From Acholeplasmatales bacterium (GTDB taxonomy: Bacteria; Bacillota_I; Bacilli_A; Izemoplasmatales; Hujiaoplasmataceae): 64,000 nucleotides of DNA. The stretch covers positions 27,744 through 91,743 of the forward strand of contig DMTN01000039.1 of NCBI GenBank assembly GCA_003477305.1, written 5' to 3'. How positions within the stretch are numbered: position 1 is the stretch's first letter; the number at the start of each line of letters is the position of its first letter. Under the pieces are notes generated by a model. The model saw nothing but the letters and a program-made list of their open reading frames with translations. It was not told the origin of the DNA and did not search any database. Shown in pieces: positions 1 to 8,447 of this stretch. Position numbers and translations under genes: made by a program.

Positions 1-290
1 TCGAACAGGAAGCCGGGAGTGACGACGATTTTCGCGCCGCCATCGACGGCGGTGGAGATGGCAGCGAGATACGCTGCGTCGGAGATTTCCGACGGCTTGT
101 AGTACTTGTAGGTCTTCTCGTTCGCTTCGGCGTAACGGATGATGCCTTCCCAGGTGCCCTGGTTGAAGGACTTGTCATCGATTCCGCCCGAGTCGGTGAC
201 CATGGCGATTTCATAGGTCGTTTCGCCGCAGGCCACAAGCGTTAAAACGGATACCAAAGCCAATGCAAGTGCGATTAGTGCCTTTCTCAT
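1..290 (-). CDS. BMP/PnrA-family substrate-binding lipoprotein (3' end cut by window edge)
   Basis: Only the N-terminal 96 or so residues are inside the window. The reading begins at an ATG whose complement is at 288-290, preceded by an AGGGAAA-type ribosome site. It starts with MRKALIALALALVSV and a lipobox ending LVACG, so it is an exported lipoprotein. The mature part opens with EIAMVTDSGGIDDKSFNQG, the signature of the Bmp/PnrA (Med) family of ABC solute-binding proteins, which in studied bacteria bind purine nucleosides. The ABC and permease genes would lie outside the window. The family assignment is firm from this N-terminal motif; the ligand is only inferred from the family. Confidence 0.9.
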   Translation of the reverse strand, partial: MRKALIALALALVSVLTLVACGETTYEIAMVTDSGGIDDKSFNQGTWEGIIRYAEANEKTYKYYKPSEISDAAYLAAISTAVDGGAKIVVTPGFLF

Positions 291-340
291 TTGTTTCCCT
301 CCGTTTTCTATTGAATATCTTTTGAAAATATTCTAGCATC

Positions 341-369
341 ATTATACCGCCATCGGCGGGCGATGTAAA
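341..369 (-). promoter_or_regulatory. Promoter of the BMP lipoprotein gene
   Basis: On the minus strand there is a -35 of TTTACA, a 17-bp spacer and a perfect TATAAT. The predicted start is about 45 nt before the ATG at 290. Confidence 0.7.
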
Positions 370-435
370 CCATTTTTCGGTGAATAAAACCGATCCCTCG
401 AGCGAAAAACCGAATGATAATGAATCTTCTATAAA

Positions 436-1386
436 TCAGCTTATCTTTTCAAGATATTCGTACAGATCGGTCCGTTTGCGCTTGACGGCGAGCGCTTCCC
501 GAAGCGGCATGCTGAAGATTTCGATGCCCCGGGCGCAGACGGCGTGGCCGAACGCCCCGTCCCTGACGAGTTCGACCGCGTAGGTCCCCATCTTCGAAGC
601 GAGGATGCGGTCATAGGCCGCCGGCGTGCCGCCGCGCTGGACGTATCCGAGGACGGTCGCGCGGGTTTCATAGCCGGTGTAATCCTCGATTTCCTGCGCG
701 AGCGCGAAGACGTCGAGCATGTGTTCCGCGACAACGACGATCATGTGCCGTTTCTTCATCTGCTTGGCTTTCCTGATCTTGTCGAGAACGTCTTCCCGGT
801 GGAACCCGGTCTCTTCGGTGATGACGATTTCCGACCCGGAGGCGACGCCGGCGAAAATCGACAAATCGCCGCAATGGCGTCCCATCAGTTCGACGACGGT
901 GCAGCGCTGGTGCGAAAAGGAGGTGTCGCGCAGCTTGTCGATGCAGTCGATCGCGGTGTTGAGCGCGGTGAAAAAGCCGATCGTGTACTCCGTCGAGGCG
1001 ATGTCGTTGTCGATCGTTCCGGGGATTCCCATGCAGTTGACGCCCATGTCGCAGAGATCCGCCGCGCCGCGGTAGGTGCCGTCGCCGCCGATCGTGACGA
1101 GCGCGTCGATCGAGAGCGCCTTGAGGTGGTCGACCGCCTTCTGCCGCACTTCGAGCTGTTTGAATTCTTCGAGACGCGCCGATCCGAGGATCGTTCCGCC
1201 GCGGTTCAGGATCATCCCGACGTCGTTTCTTTCGAACTTCCGGATATCCCCGTCGACGAGACCCTTGTATCCGTTCATGACGGCGTACGCTTCGATGCCG
1301 TAATGGATCGCCGTCCGCACCACGGCGCGGACCGCGGCGTTCATGCCGGGAGCGTCTCCTCCCGAGGTCAATACCGCTATCTTCAT
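436..1386 (-). CDS. pfkA: ATP-dependent 6-phosphofructokinase
   Basis: This enzyme phosphorylates fructose 6-phosphate to fructose 1,6-bisphosphate, the committed step of glycolysis. The 316-residue protein has the length of bacterial type A PFKs. It begins MKIAVLTSGGDAPGMN, with the ATP-binding GGD loop. GGDGTYRGA follows at about residues 100-108, then PGTIDNDIAS with the catalytic Asp at about 123-132, and VELMGRHCGDLS at about 166-177. The GGD-plus-GGDGT pattern indicates the ATP-dependent and not the PPi-dependent type. The start ATG has AAAGGAA 9 nt upstream. It follows dnaE by 15 nt on the same strand. Bacillus keeps dnaE and pfkA in one cluster with accDA between them; here accDA is absent. 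Confidence 0.97.
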   Translation of the reverse strand: MKIAVLTSGGDAPGMNAAVRAVVRTAIHYGIEAYAVMNGYKGLVDGDIRKFERNDVGMILNRGGTILGSARLEEFKQLEVRQKAVDHLKALSIDALVTIGGDGTYRGAADLCDMGVNCMGIPGTIDNDIASTEYTIGFFTALNTAIDCIDKLRDTSFSHQRCTVVELMGRHCGDLSIFAGVASGSEIVITEETGFHREDVLDKIRKAKQMKKRHMIVVVAEHMLDVFALAQEIEDYTGYETRATVLGYVQRGGTPAAYDRILASKMGTYAVELVRDGAFGHAVCARGIEIFSMPLREALAVKRKRTDLYEYLEKIS

Positions 1387-1401
1387 CGCAGTCGCTTCCT
1401 T

Positions 1402-4400
1402 TCAGCGCAATTTCTGAACATCGTCGATGATGAATTGTTTCTTGTCGCTCTTCTGTTCGAGCCTTCCGACGAAGACGAGGACGGCGCCTTTCTCGAGGTC
1501 GGAAGCCGCCCTGGCGTAGGTGCGCGGGAAGAGCGTGCCTTCGGCGCTGGACAACTGGTCTTCGATTTCGACGAACGCCATCGCCTCGCCGCCTTTGGTC
1601 TTGATCTTGTTGATGCGGGAGACCATGCCGGCGAACCGGATCGAAGTTCCCAACGAATGGATTGCGTCGGACACCGTCAGAAGTCCCAAAGCGGTCAACT
1701 TCTCCGCAAAGCGGTTAAGCGGATGATGGAGGAGATTGATGCCGATCAGTTCCTTTTCGCGTTCCTGCAGGACCTCGAAATCAACCTCGGGGGAATCGAT
1801 GTAGACGAAGCGGGTGGTGTCGGAATACTCGCCGAAGGACATGTAGTTGGCGATCTGCTTCTGATTGTTCGAAAGCGTCGCCCGGTTCTTGCCGAAGGAA
1901 TCGAACGCCCCGACCATGATCAGGCTTTCGATCGCGCGGGCGTTCACGTCCGTCGTCCGGCGCATGAAATCGATGAAGTCGGCGAAGGGTGCGTCGCCGC
2001 GGAGTTCTTCGATCCGTTTGGCGACCACGGGACCGATCCCGCGGATCCCCTGGAAGGGGAAGCGGAGCCCGTCCTGTTCAATCCGGAAACGGGCGCCGGA
2101 GCGGTTGATGTCGGGGGGCAGGACCTTGATCCCGAGCTTGCGGCATTCCCGCACGTAGTCGTGCGTCGCCGCGGCGGAGCCGACGGCGGCGTCGAGCAAA
2201 ACCGCCATGAATTCGAACGGATGGTTCGCCTTCAGGTAGGCCATCCAGTAGGCGACGAGGGCATAGGCGACGGAGTGGGACTTGTTGAAACCGTAGTCGG
2301 CGAACTTCACGATGTAGTCGTAGATCTGGTTGGCGACATCGGAGGCGTGACCGTTTTCGGTGCACTTGCGGACGAATTTCTCGCGCTCCTTGACGAGTAC
2401 GTCTTCCTTCTTCTTGGAGACGGCGCGGCGTAGCACGTCGGCTTCGCCGAGCGAATAGCCGGCGTACTGGTTGGCGATCTGCATGATCTGTTCCTGGTAG
2501 ACGATGATCCCGAACGTCTCCTTGAGGATTTCCGCGAGCGCCGGATCGGGATAGCTGACCTTCGCCTTGCCGCTGCGGCGTTCGAGATAACTCGGGATGT
2601 TCGCCATCGGCCCCGGACGGAACAGCGCGACCGCCGCGGAGATGTCCTCGAAGGTCTTGATCTGCATCTGCCGCAAAAGGTTCATCATGCCGTCGCTTTC
2701 GAGTTGGAAAACGCCGAGGACATTGACGTCCTGCAAGAGCTTGAAGGTCGACGGATCATCCATCGGGATCTTGTAGATGTCGACCTTCATGCCGCGGTTC
2801 TGCTCGACGAGCTTCAGGACGCGGTCGATCGTGGTGAGGTTGGAGATGCCGAGGAAGTCGATTTTGAGGAGGCCGATCGCTTCGAGGTCGGACGCTTCGA
2901 ACTGGGTCTGGTTGAGGTCGAGCAACCCGGTGCGGACCGGCGAGAACGTCGTGATCGGCTCGTCGGTGATCACGATGCCGGCGGCGTGGGTCGACAGGTG
3001 CTTCGGCAAATCGACCAGTTTTTCGGCGATCGTGAGCAGTTCCGCGATTACCGGCGTCGCCATCATGTATTTGTATTTCGCGGGTTCGTTCCGTTTGAAT
3101 TCGACGATCGAATTCGATGTTTCGCTCACCGATCCGGTGATCTCGCCGACGACCGCGTCGGGCGTCTTCAGGATCCGGGCGACTTCGCGGATCGCGCTCT
3201 TGCCCTGGAAGGTGCCGAAGGCGACGATGTTGGCGACGTGGTCCTTGCCGTACTTGTCGGCGACGTATTTGATCACTTCGTCGCGGCGGTCGTCGGGGAA
3301 GTCCATGTCGATGTCGGGCATCGTGATGCGTTCGGGATTGAGGAACCGCTCAAAAAAGAGATTGTGGGCGAGCGGATCGACGTCGACGATGCCGAGCACG
3401 TAACTCGTCAGCGAACCGGCCGCGGATCCGCGTCCGGGTCCGACCAGGATGCCCTTCTTCTTGGCGTACAGGACGAAATCCCAGACGACCAAAAAATAAT
3501 CGGAATAGCCCATCCCGTCGATCGTCGCGAGTTCCCAGTCGAGCCGCTTGCGATACGCTTCCGGCGCCATCTTGCGCCGGTCGGCGGAGGTCGTGACGAG
3601 TCTTCGCGCGAGTCCCTTTTCCGCCATGCGGCGGAGTTCGGCGGCGGCCGTGGTACCCGCCGGAAGCGGGTAGCGCGGCAGGCGCCTGGTATGAAAATCG
3701 ATCGTCACGGCGGATTGTTCGATCAACCGTTCGGTGTTGGCGACGGCGCGGCGGTACTCGCCGTACATCTTCGTCAACCGTTCCGGCGTCTTGTAGTCGT
3801 AGACGGCGTCCGCCGCAAGGAAAAGCCCTTCGTTCAGACTATTCTCCTCGTGCAAAATCTGCGCGAGCATCTTCGAGGCGGGAATGTCGTCGGGTTCCAT
3901 ATAGTTCACGCGGTTGAAAACCACCGGCCGGCCGATCTCCGAAAGGACCGGGGCGATCTTCATTTCGCTTTCGAAATCATTCGTGTCGAGCCCGAGGTAA
4001 CTCTCCGGGAGAAGCTGGGTCACGCTGCGCCAAAGGTCGACCGCGCCGGGCAGGTCGCCTTCGACGATCAAGGTCGCGAGCGCGCCTTGATACAGCGGCG
4101 CGACGAAGAAAAGGCCTTCGGAATGTGCGGCGAGGACGTCGATCGACAGCGCCTTCGTTCCCGTGCCGAGAAGCGACGCCAGTTCGATCAGACGATGGTA
4201 TCCGGCGTCATTTTGGGCGAACGCCGAAAAGGGGAGTTGCATCCCCTGTCCCACGATCGCCGGAAACGCCATTCCGAGGATCGGCTTGATGCCGGCTTCC
4301 ACGCACTTCCGGTAGAACTTGATCGTTGCGAACATATTCTGTTCATCGGCGATCCCGAGTGCGGTGAATCCGTCCGTTTTCGCCCGTCCGACGATGCGGT

Positions 4401-4464
4401 CACAATCGATGAGCGACCCGTTGAACGAGTATCCCGTTTGAACGAAAAGATTGCTTTTGAGCAT
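1402..4464 (-). CDS. dnaE: DNA polymerase III alpha subunit (DnaE type)
   Basis: Replicative or lagging-strand DNA polymerase of family C, 1020 residues from the chosen start. The active-site motif PDIDMDFPDDRRDEV carries the catalytic aspartates. It is preceded by GPGRGSAAGSL, and YGFNKSHSVAYALVAY (finger domain) follows. The C-terminus looks like an OB-fold (IRFAGMVSRINKIKTKGG). The N-terminal PHP domain reads LFVQTGYSFNGS and lacks the HxH metal ligands of proofreading PHP domains, so it is probably inactive as a nuclease. I start at MLKSNLF because a longer in-frame reading would run into the preceding gene and because an extended -10 (TGGTATAAT, at 4481-4486) lies just upstream. It probably forms an operon with pfkA. 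Confidence 0.96.
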   Translation of the reverse strand: MLKSNLFVQTGYSFNGSLIDCDRIVGRAKTDGFTALGIADEQNMFATIKFYRKCVEAGIKPILGMAFPAIVGQGMQLPFSAFAQNDAGYHRLIELASLLGTGTKALSIDVLAAHSEGLFFVAPLYQGALATLIVEGDLPGAVDLWRSVTQLLPESYLGLDTNDFESEMKIAPVLSEIGRPVVFNRVNYMEPDDIPASKMLAQILHEENSLNEGLFLAADAVYDYKTPERLTKMYGEYRRAVANTERLIEQSAVTIDFHTRRLPRYPLPAGTTAAAELRRMAEKGLARRLVTTSADRRKMAPEAYRKRLDWELATIDGMGYSDYFLVVWDFVLYAKKKGILVGPGRGSAAGSLTSYVLGIVDVDPLAHNLFFERFLNPERITMPDIDMDFPDDRRDEVIKYVADKYGKDHVANIVAFGTFQGKSAIREVARILKTPDAVVGEITGSVSETSNSIVEFKRNEPAKYKYMMATPVIAELLTIAEKLVDLPKHLSTHAAGIVITDEPITTFSPVRTGLLDLNQTQFEASDLEAIGLLKIDFLGISNLTTIDRVLKLVEQNRGMKVDIYKIPMDDPSTFKLLQDVNVLGVFQLESDGMMNLLRQMQIKTFEDISAAVALFRPGPMANIPSYLERRSGKAKVSYPDPALAEILKETFGIIVYQEQIMQIANQYAGYSLGEADVLRRAVSKKKEDVLVKEREKFVRKCTENGHASDVANQIYDYIVKFADYGFNKSHSVAYALVAYWMAYLKANHPFEFMAVLLDAAVGSAAATHDYVRECRKLGIKVLPPDINRSGARFRIEQDGLRFPFQGIRGIGPVVAKRIEELRGDAPFADFIDFMRRTTDVNARAIESLIMVGAFDSFGKNRATLSNNQKQIANYMSFGEYSDTTRFVYIDSPEVDFEVLQEREKELIGINLLHHPLNRFAEKLTALGLLTVSDAIHSLGTSIRFAGMVSRINKIKTKGGEAMAFVEIEDQLSSAEGTLFPRTYARAASDLEKGAVLVFVGRLEQKSDKKQFIIDDVQKLR

Positions 4465-4511
4465 GTCATCCACCGGCTCGATTATACCATACCGCCGCGC
4501 TTTCCGATAGG

Positions 4512-5837
4512 CTACTTCTTGCGGAAGATCAAAAACAGGCCGACCACGGCGCACGCCCCGGACAGGACCTCGACGAACGGGAAGGCCTCCCACCAGGACA
4601 TCGGAACCGGGGCCGCGACGATCGTAAACGACACCGTCCGATAGGGTTCTCCGTCAAAATAGAGGACGAGTTCGTAGGTTCCCGGATCCGTCACCGCAAG
4701 CGTCCCGGCGACGCCGATCCCGCCGAGCACGGCGGTCCCGTTGAGTGCGATCGTGACGCCTCCCTCGTAAACGCCGCCGTCTTCGACCCCCGCGGCCGAC
4801 GGCAGGATCGCAAAGGCGATCGTGCGGAGGTATCCGTTGGCGGCGTAGACGGTGAGCACGTGTCGCCCGGGGATCCGATACGGATCTCCCGCGGCGTAGG
4901 GCGCCTCGTCGATCATGAGTGCGGATGCGTTTGAAAAGATGCGGATCGCATCGGTCGTCTGAAAGTCGTCGGCGATGTTGGCGACATACGGACGGATCAC
5001 GAACGAAAGCGTCTTCCGATATCCGTTTTCACCCGCGATCGCAAGCTCATGGTTGCCCGGCATCGCAAAAACGTCGCCCGATGCGTACGGCGCGCCATCG
5101 ATCGAAAGAACCCCTTTTGCGGTGATCGTCACCCCTTCGTCGTAGGTCCCGCCGGCGATGACGCCCGCGATCAGCGGATCGACGGTGACGCAGGCGCGGT
5201 AGACGTATTCGCCGTCGGACACCGTCAGTTCATAGATCCCGGGTTCCTCGATCAGGATTTGATCGACATCGGCGCCGTCGATCGTCGCAAAGCCGCGATA
5301 CTGATAGGCAAACGAACCTTCCGCCGCAAGTTCTTCCGGCAGGGTCGTTTCCGCAAGCGACGCGTCGAAGACATAATCGGCCGCATGCGCGTCGTCTTTT
5401 GACAAGACCAGCAGATGGCCGTGGTTGTTGTATCCGGTCATCAGGCCGGGTACGCCCGCACGATCAAGATAGCTCCCGTCGCGGGTGAAGGTGAGGATCT
5501 CCGTCTTGCGAAGCGACGACCCGCCGCTTCCGGGAATCCCGCGGGTTTCGGTCACGAGCGTGAAGACGTCGTCCGCGAGAATCGCGAAGTAGATGAACGT
5601 CTCGTCATTGCCGCCATCGTACAGATAGGTCGCGATCTCCGCATGGGTCGAAGCGTCGGTGATGCGAAGCCACGCGTCGCCGTCAAACGGATCCGCCGAT
5701 TTGACGAGACGTCCGAATTCATAGAGCCGGCCGTCCCACAAGACGCCGCCGGGACCGGCGTCGATCGCCGGCGAGCCGACGGGATCGACGGGGATCGCGA
5801 TGAACATGAGGCAAACCAGAAGACTCAAAATTGACAT
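4512..5837 (-). CDS. Secreted, C-terminally membrane-anchored protein with three Ig-like repeats
   Basis: Family not recognised. The 441-residue product starts with a hydrophobic signal (MSILSLLVCLMFIAIPV). It ends with a transmembrane segment (about 415-437, VLSGACAVVGLFLIF) followed by RKK, a stop-transfer anchor without an LPXTG motif. Residues about 215-410 hold three imperfect repeats of roughly 60 residues. Each has the pattern GG.Y..GVTI..NG, then PG.HEL.., then Y.RT.SF.I, resembling bacterial Ig-like surface modules. Residues 20-210 may form a separate sensor-like or beta-rich domain. Its AGGAGG site lies inside the 3' arm of the ackA terminator hairpin, so its expression may depend on how that structure folds. 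A surface role is inferred. Confidence 0.75.
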   Translation of the reverse strand: MSILSLLVCLMFIAIPVDPVGSPAIDAGPGGVLWDGRLYEFGRLVKSADPFDGDAWLRITDASTHAEIATYLYDGGNDETFIYFAILADDVFTLVTETRGIPGSGGSSLRKTEILTFTRDGSYLDRAGVPGLMTGYNNHGHLLVLSKDDAHAADYVFDASLAETTLPEELAAEGSFAYQYRGFATIDGADVDQILIEEPGIYELTVSDGEYVYRACVTVDPLIAGVIAGGTYDEGVTITAKGVLSIDGAPYASGDVFAMPGNHELAIAGENGYRKTLSFVIRPYVANIADDFQTTDAIRIFSNASALMIDEAPYAAGDPYRIPGRHVLTVYAANGYLRTIAFAILPSAAGVEDGGVYEGGVTIALNGTAVLGGIGVAGTLAVTDPGTYELVLYFDGEPYRTVSFTIVAAPVPMSWWEAFPFVEVLSGACAVVGLFLIFRKK

Positions 5838-5838
5838 G

Positions 5839-5875
5839 AAAAAAACCTCCTCGCATCAATGATACGCGGGAGGTT
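5839..5875 (-). terminator. Terminator of ackA, overlapping the ribosome site of the next gene
   Basis: The stem is AACCTCC with GGAGGTT, extended by an inner CGC/GCG pairing, and is followed by seven T on the minus strand. The 3' arm contains the AGGAGG of the gene starting at 5837, and the T run ends next to its ATG. Confidence 0.85.
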
Positions 5876-5899
5876 CTCTCATTCTTTATCGACGTGTCT

Positions 5900-7090
5900 T
5901 CAGGCGTGGATCAAACGGACCGTATCGCGGGCGATCATGACTTCCTCATTGGTCGGGACGACCCAGACCTGGATCTTCGAATCCGGGGTCGAGATCAGCC
6001 GTTCGACGCCGCGGCATTCGTTCTTGGCCTCGTCGATCGCAACGCCGAGGGCGGTCAAACGCGCGCAGATGATCGAGCGGGTCGAAGGCGCGTTTTCGCC
6101 GATGCCGGCGGTGAAGACGATCGCGTCGGCGCCGCCGACATAGCAGTGATAACTGGCGACATAGTCGGCGATCCGCTTCGCCTGGACGTCGAGGGCGAGG
6201 CGGGCGCGGGCGTTTCCGCGGTTGGCCGCATCCCAGAGGTCGCGCGAATCGGAGGAAACGCCGGAGACGCCGAGATAACCGGACTGCTTGTTCAGGATGG
6301 CCGTGATCTCCCTGGCGGACTTGCCCTTCTTGACCATCATGTATTCGATGACGGCGGGATCGATGTTGCCGGAGCGGGTGCCCATCGGAATGCCTTCGAG
6401 CGGGGTGAACCCCATCGAGGTATCGATCGAGACGCCGCCCTTGACGGCGCAGATCGAGGCGCCGTTGCCAAGATGGCAGACGACGACGTTCACGTCCTTG
6501 GGTTCTTTGCCCATCAGGACGGCGACGCGTTCGGAAACATATTTGTGAGACGTGCCGTGAAAACCGTATTTGCGGACCGCATGGCGTTCGTACCAGTCGT
6601 AGGGAACGGCGTACATATACGCCTCTTCCGGCATGTGAGCATGGAAGGCGGTGTCGAAGACGGCGACCTGCTTCACGGTGGGAAGGATTTCCTTGAAGGC
6701 CTTGATGCCCGTGAGGTTCGGGATCAGATGCAGCGGCGCGAGGTCGACGAGTTCCTCGAGGATCGCGATCTCCTTGTCGGTGATCAGAACCGACTCGGTG
6801 AGGACGTCGGCGCCGTGGACGACGCGGTGGCCGACGCCTTCGATTTCGTCGAAGGACTGGATCACGCCGAGTTCGATCAGCTTGTCGAGAACGAGCTTGG
6901 TGGCGACGGCGTGGTTGTCGATGTCGAACATCTGCTGGATTTTTTCGCCGTTCACCTTGATCGTGAAGACGGAGTCCTTCATGCCGATGCGTTCGACGAT
7001 GCCGGTGGTGATCACCGTTTCCTCGGGCATGCCGATGAGTTGGAATTTGAGGGATGAGCTGCCGGCGTTGACCGCCATGATTTTTGCCAT
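5900..7090 (-). CDS. ackA: Acetate kinase
   Basis: Interconverts acetyl phosphate plus ADP with acetate plus ATP, the ATP-yielding step of acetate fermentation. From the start MAKIMAVNAGSSSLKFQL the protein has 396 residues, the usual length. Motifs seen are NAGSSSLKFQ (phosphate-binding), HRVVHGAD, FHGTSHKYVS, CHLGNGASICAV, DTSMGFTPLEG and FTAGIGENA. All are standard for the ASKHA-fold acetokinase family. I chose 7090 over a TTG nine codons upstream because AGGAG sits 10 nt before it. It follows the ytxK-like methyltransferase gene by 27 nt, the same order as in Bacillus. No phosphotransacetylase gene is visible nearby. Confidence 0.97.
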   Translation of the reverse strand: MAKIMAVNAGSSSLKFQLIGMPEETVITTGIVERIGMKDSVFTIKVNGEKIQQMFDIDNHAVATKLVLDKLIELGVIQSFDEIEGVGHRVVHGADVLTESVLITDKEIAILEELVDLAPLHLIPNLTGIKAFKEILPTVKQVAVFDTAFHAHMPEEAYMYAVPYDWYERHAVRKYGFHGTSHKYVSERVAVLMGKEPKDVNVVVCHLGNGASICAVKGGVSIDTSMGFTPLEGIPMGTRSGNIDPAVIEYMMVKKGKSAREITAILNKQSGYLGVSGVSSDSRDLWDAANRGNARARLALDVQAKRIADYVASYHCYVGGADAIVFTAGIGENAPSTRSIICARLTALGVAIDEAKNECRGVERLISTPDSKIQVWVVPTNEEVMIARDTVRLIHA

Positions 7091-7117
7091 TGTCTTTGTT
7101 CTCCTATGTTTGATCAA

Positions 7118-8053
7118 TCAGCGAAGATTGTCGGTAAACCAGATGTTGATGCCCTGGATCGCGCGGGCCGCGGCTTCGGCGTCCTCGAAGGACGGGATGT
7201 CGGCGAGCAGGACCTTGGAAGGCGCTTTGGCGCCGCCGCGCGCGTTCTGCATGATGAGGATGCTCTTCCCCATTCCCCGGAACATCGCATCGGGCAGTTT
7301 GACAAGCCCGACGACATTCCATGCGCCGTGGATCACGGTGCGGAACGCGTCCGCGCCGGGAATCGTGAAGAAATCGTTTTCGATCAGGCCGACGAACCAG
7401 CCGTCGTCCTTCACGTTGGCGCGGTGATGCTTGATCACCTCGTACGGGAAGTACGCGCCGTCGTCGACGATGCGCGACGGCGGAAAATCGGTGAGAAGGA
7501 CGTCCGCGGCGACGCCGGCGAAGGAAAACGTATCCTGACAAAAGACATCGTCGCCCGCGTCGGTCATGGAAAACATCGCTTCGGCGATTTTATAGGCGGT
7601 CAGGTCGACCTCGACGCCGTAGAGTTTCGTGGTGCGGTCGAGGTTGTTCGCGGCGGTGACGAGCAGGTTGCCGGTGCCGACGAGCGGATCGAACAGCACG
7701 AGCGGACCGGCGGGGATCAGTCTGCCGATCAGGTAGGCGGCGAAGATGCCGATCGTGTCGGGGGTCATATCGGAATTCGGACGGCGGACATGTTTGAACC
7801 CTTTGAGGATGCAGAGTTGAAGGGCCTTGCGCACTTCTTCCTTCTGGAATTCGATTTTCTTCACCGGCCGAAGCCGGGCGGCCGCCTTGCGGCGCGATCC
7901 CTCCGGCATTTCCGGTCCGACGCTGCCGGCATGGATCGCCGCGCAGGCTTCGACGATGCCCTGAAGGTATGGCGTCTTGGCGTTTTCGTAGAGCAGGGAC
8001 GCATATCCGTCCACCGCATCATAAATGATTTCTATATTATCTTTGTTTAACAT
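7118..8053 (-). CDS. YtxK-like class I SAM-dependent methyltransferase
   Basis: A 311-residue protein related to N6-adenine DNA methylases. It has a SAM-binding motif I, FDPLVGTGNLLV (about 160-172), followed by YGVEVDLTAYKIA with the acidic ribose-binding position. A catalytic-type loop reads LLTDFPPSRIVDD, where true N6-methylases have NPPF/Y; here the Asn is replaced by Asp, so DNA methylation activity is doubtful. A helical N-terminal region of about 110 residues precedes the Rossmann core. The position directly upstream of ackA matches B. subtilis ytxK-ackA, which supports the orthology. The cellular substrate is unknown. The GAGGTGG ribosome site and a good promoter (8069-8097) support the ATG at 8053. 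Confidence 0.85.
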   Translation of the reverse strand: MLNKDNIEIIYDAVDGYASLLYENAKTPYLQGIVEACAAIHAGSVGPEMPEGSRRKAAARLRPVKKIEFQKEEVRKALQLCILKGFKHVRRPNSDMTPDTIGIFAAYLIGRLIPAGPLVLFDPLVGTGNLLVTAANNLDRTTKLYGVEVDLTAYKIAEAMFSMTDAGDDVFCQDTFSFAGVAADVLLTDFPPSRIVDDGAYFPYEVIKHHRANVKDDGWFVGLIENDFFTIPGADAFRTVIHGAWNVVGLVKLPDAMFRGMGKSILIMQNARGGAKAPSKVLLADIPSFEDAEAAARAIQGINIWFTDNLR

Positions 8054-8068
8054 AAATCCACCTCAACT

Positions 8069-8097
8069 ATTGTAACATACCGTCGTGCGATTCACAA
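8069..8097 (-). promoter_or_regulatory. Promoter of the ytxK-like/ackA operon
   Basis: On the minus strand: -35 TTGTGA, 17-bp spacer, -10 TACAAT. The predicted start is about 10 nt before the GAGGTGG ribosome site. Confidence 0.7.
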
Positions 8098-8165
8098 GCA
8101 CAGACGCAGCCGACGACCTTGTCGCAAAATGACGCGTTCGTGGTACAATGGAAGCGGTGATCCCC

Positions 8166-8432
8166 GTGCGAAAATGGATGATAAAACTGATTCACAAGTA
8201 TCAAACGACCTTCGCGGGTCGGCCGGCGCGCTGCCGCTACCATCCGACCTGTTCGAACTATGCGATCGAAGCCTATGAAAACTACAACTTCTTCTACGCC
8301 ACGATCCTCACGATCTGGCGGATTTTACGATGCAATCCGCTGTTCAAGGGCGGGTATGACCCGATCCCGAAGTACAAGAAGATCCTGAAGGCGGAACTGA
8401 AAGCCGAAAAGGAGAACAACGACGCTCGTTGA
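8166..8432 (+). CDS. yidD: Membrane protein insertion efficiency factor YidD
   Basis: A small inner-membrane-associated protein that assists YidC-dependent insertion of membrane proteins. It carries the family hallmark CRYHPTCSNYAIEAYENY followed by ILRCNPLFKGGYDPIP. An amphipathic N-terminal helix (MIKLIHKYQ) precedes the motif. Starting at the GTG at 8166 gives 88 residues and lines the N-terminus up with Bacillus YidD. An ATG at 8148 is in frame, but it overlaps a probable extended -10 (TGGTACAAT, 8141-8149) and so may lie upstream of the transcript start. No yidC, rnpA or rpmH is adjacent, so the gene is separated from its classical cluster. It converges on the antiporter gene. Confidence 0.9.
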   Translation: MRKWMIKLIHKYQTTFAGRPARCRYHPTCSNYAIEAYENYNFFYATILTIWRILRCNPLFKGGYDPIPKYKKILKAELKAEKENNDAR

Positions 8433-8447
8433 AGCGTCATTTTTTTT
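8421..8447 (+). terminator. Rho-independent terminator of yidD
   Basis: Stem GACGCT/AGCGTC with a 6-nt loop followed by eight T after one A. It spans the yidD stop codon and the last codons of the convergent antiporter gene. Confidence 0.75.

Noticed and set aside
544..4644. Very long plus-strand open readings (629 and 646 codons) opposite pfkA and dnaE
   Set aside because: They are antisense shadows from the GC-rich third-position bias. They are rich in Arg, Asp, Val and Gly, have no ribosome site and no family-like motifs, while the minus strand holds clear pfkA and dnaE.
7118..8053. Restriction-modification methylase
   Set aside because: The catalytic loop lacks the NPPF/Y motif, there is no restriction or specificity gene, and the position before ackA matches the housekeeping gene ytxK.
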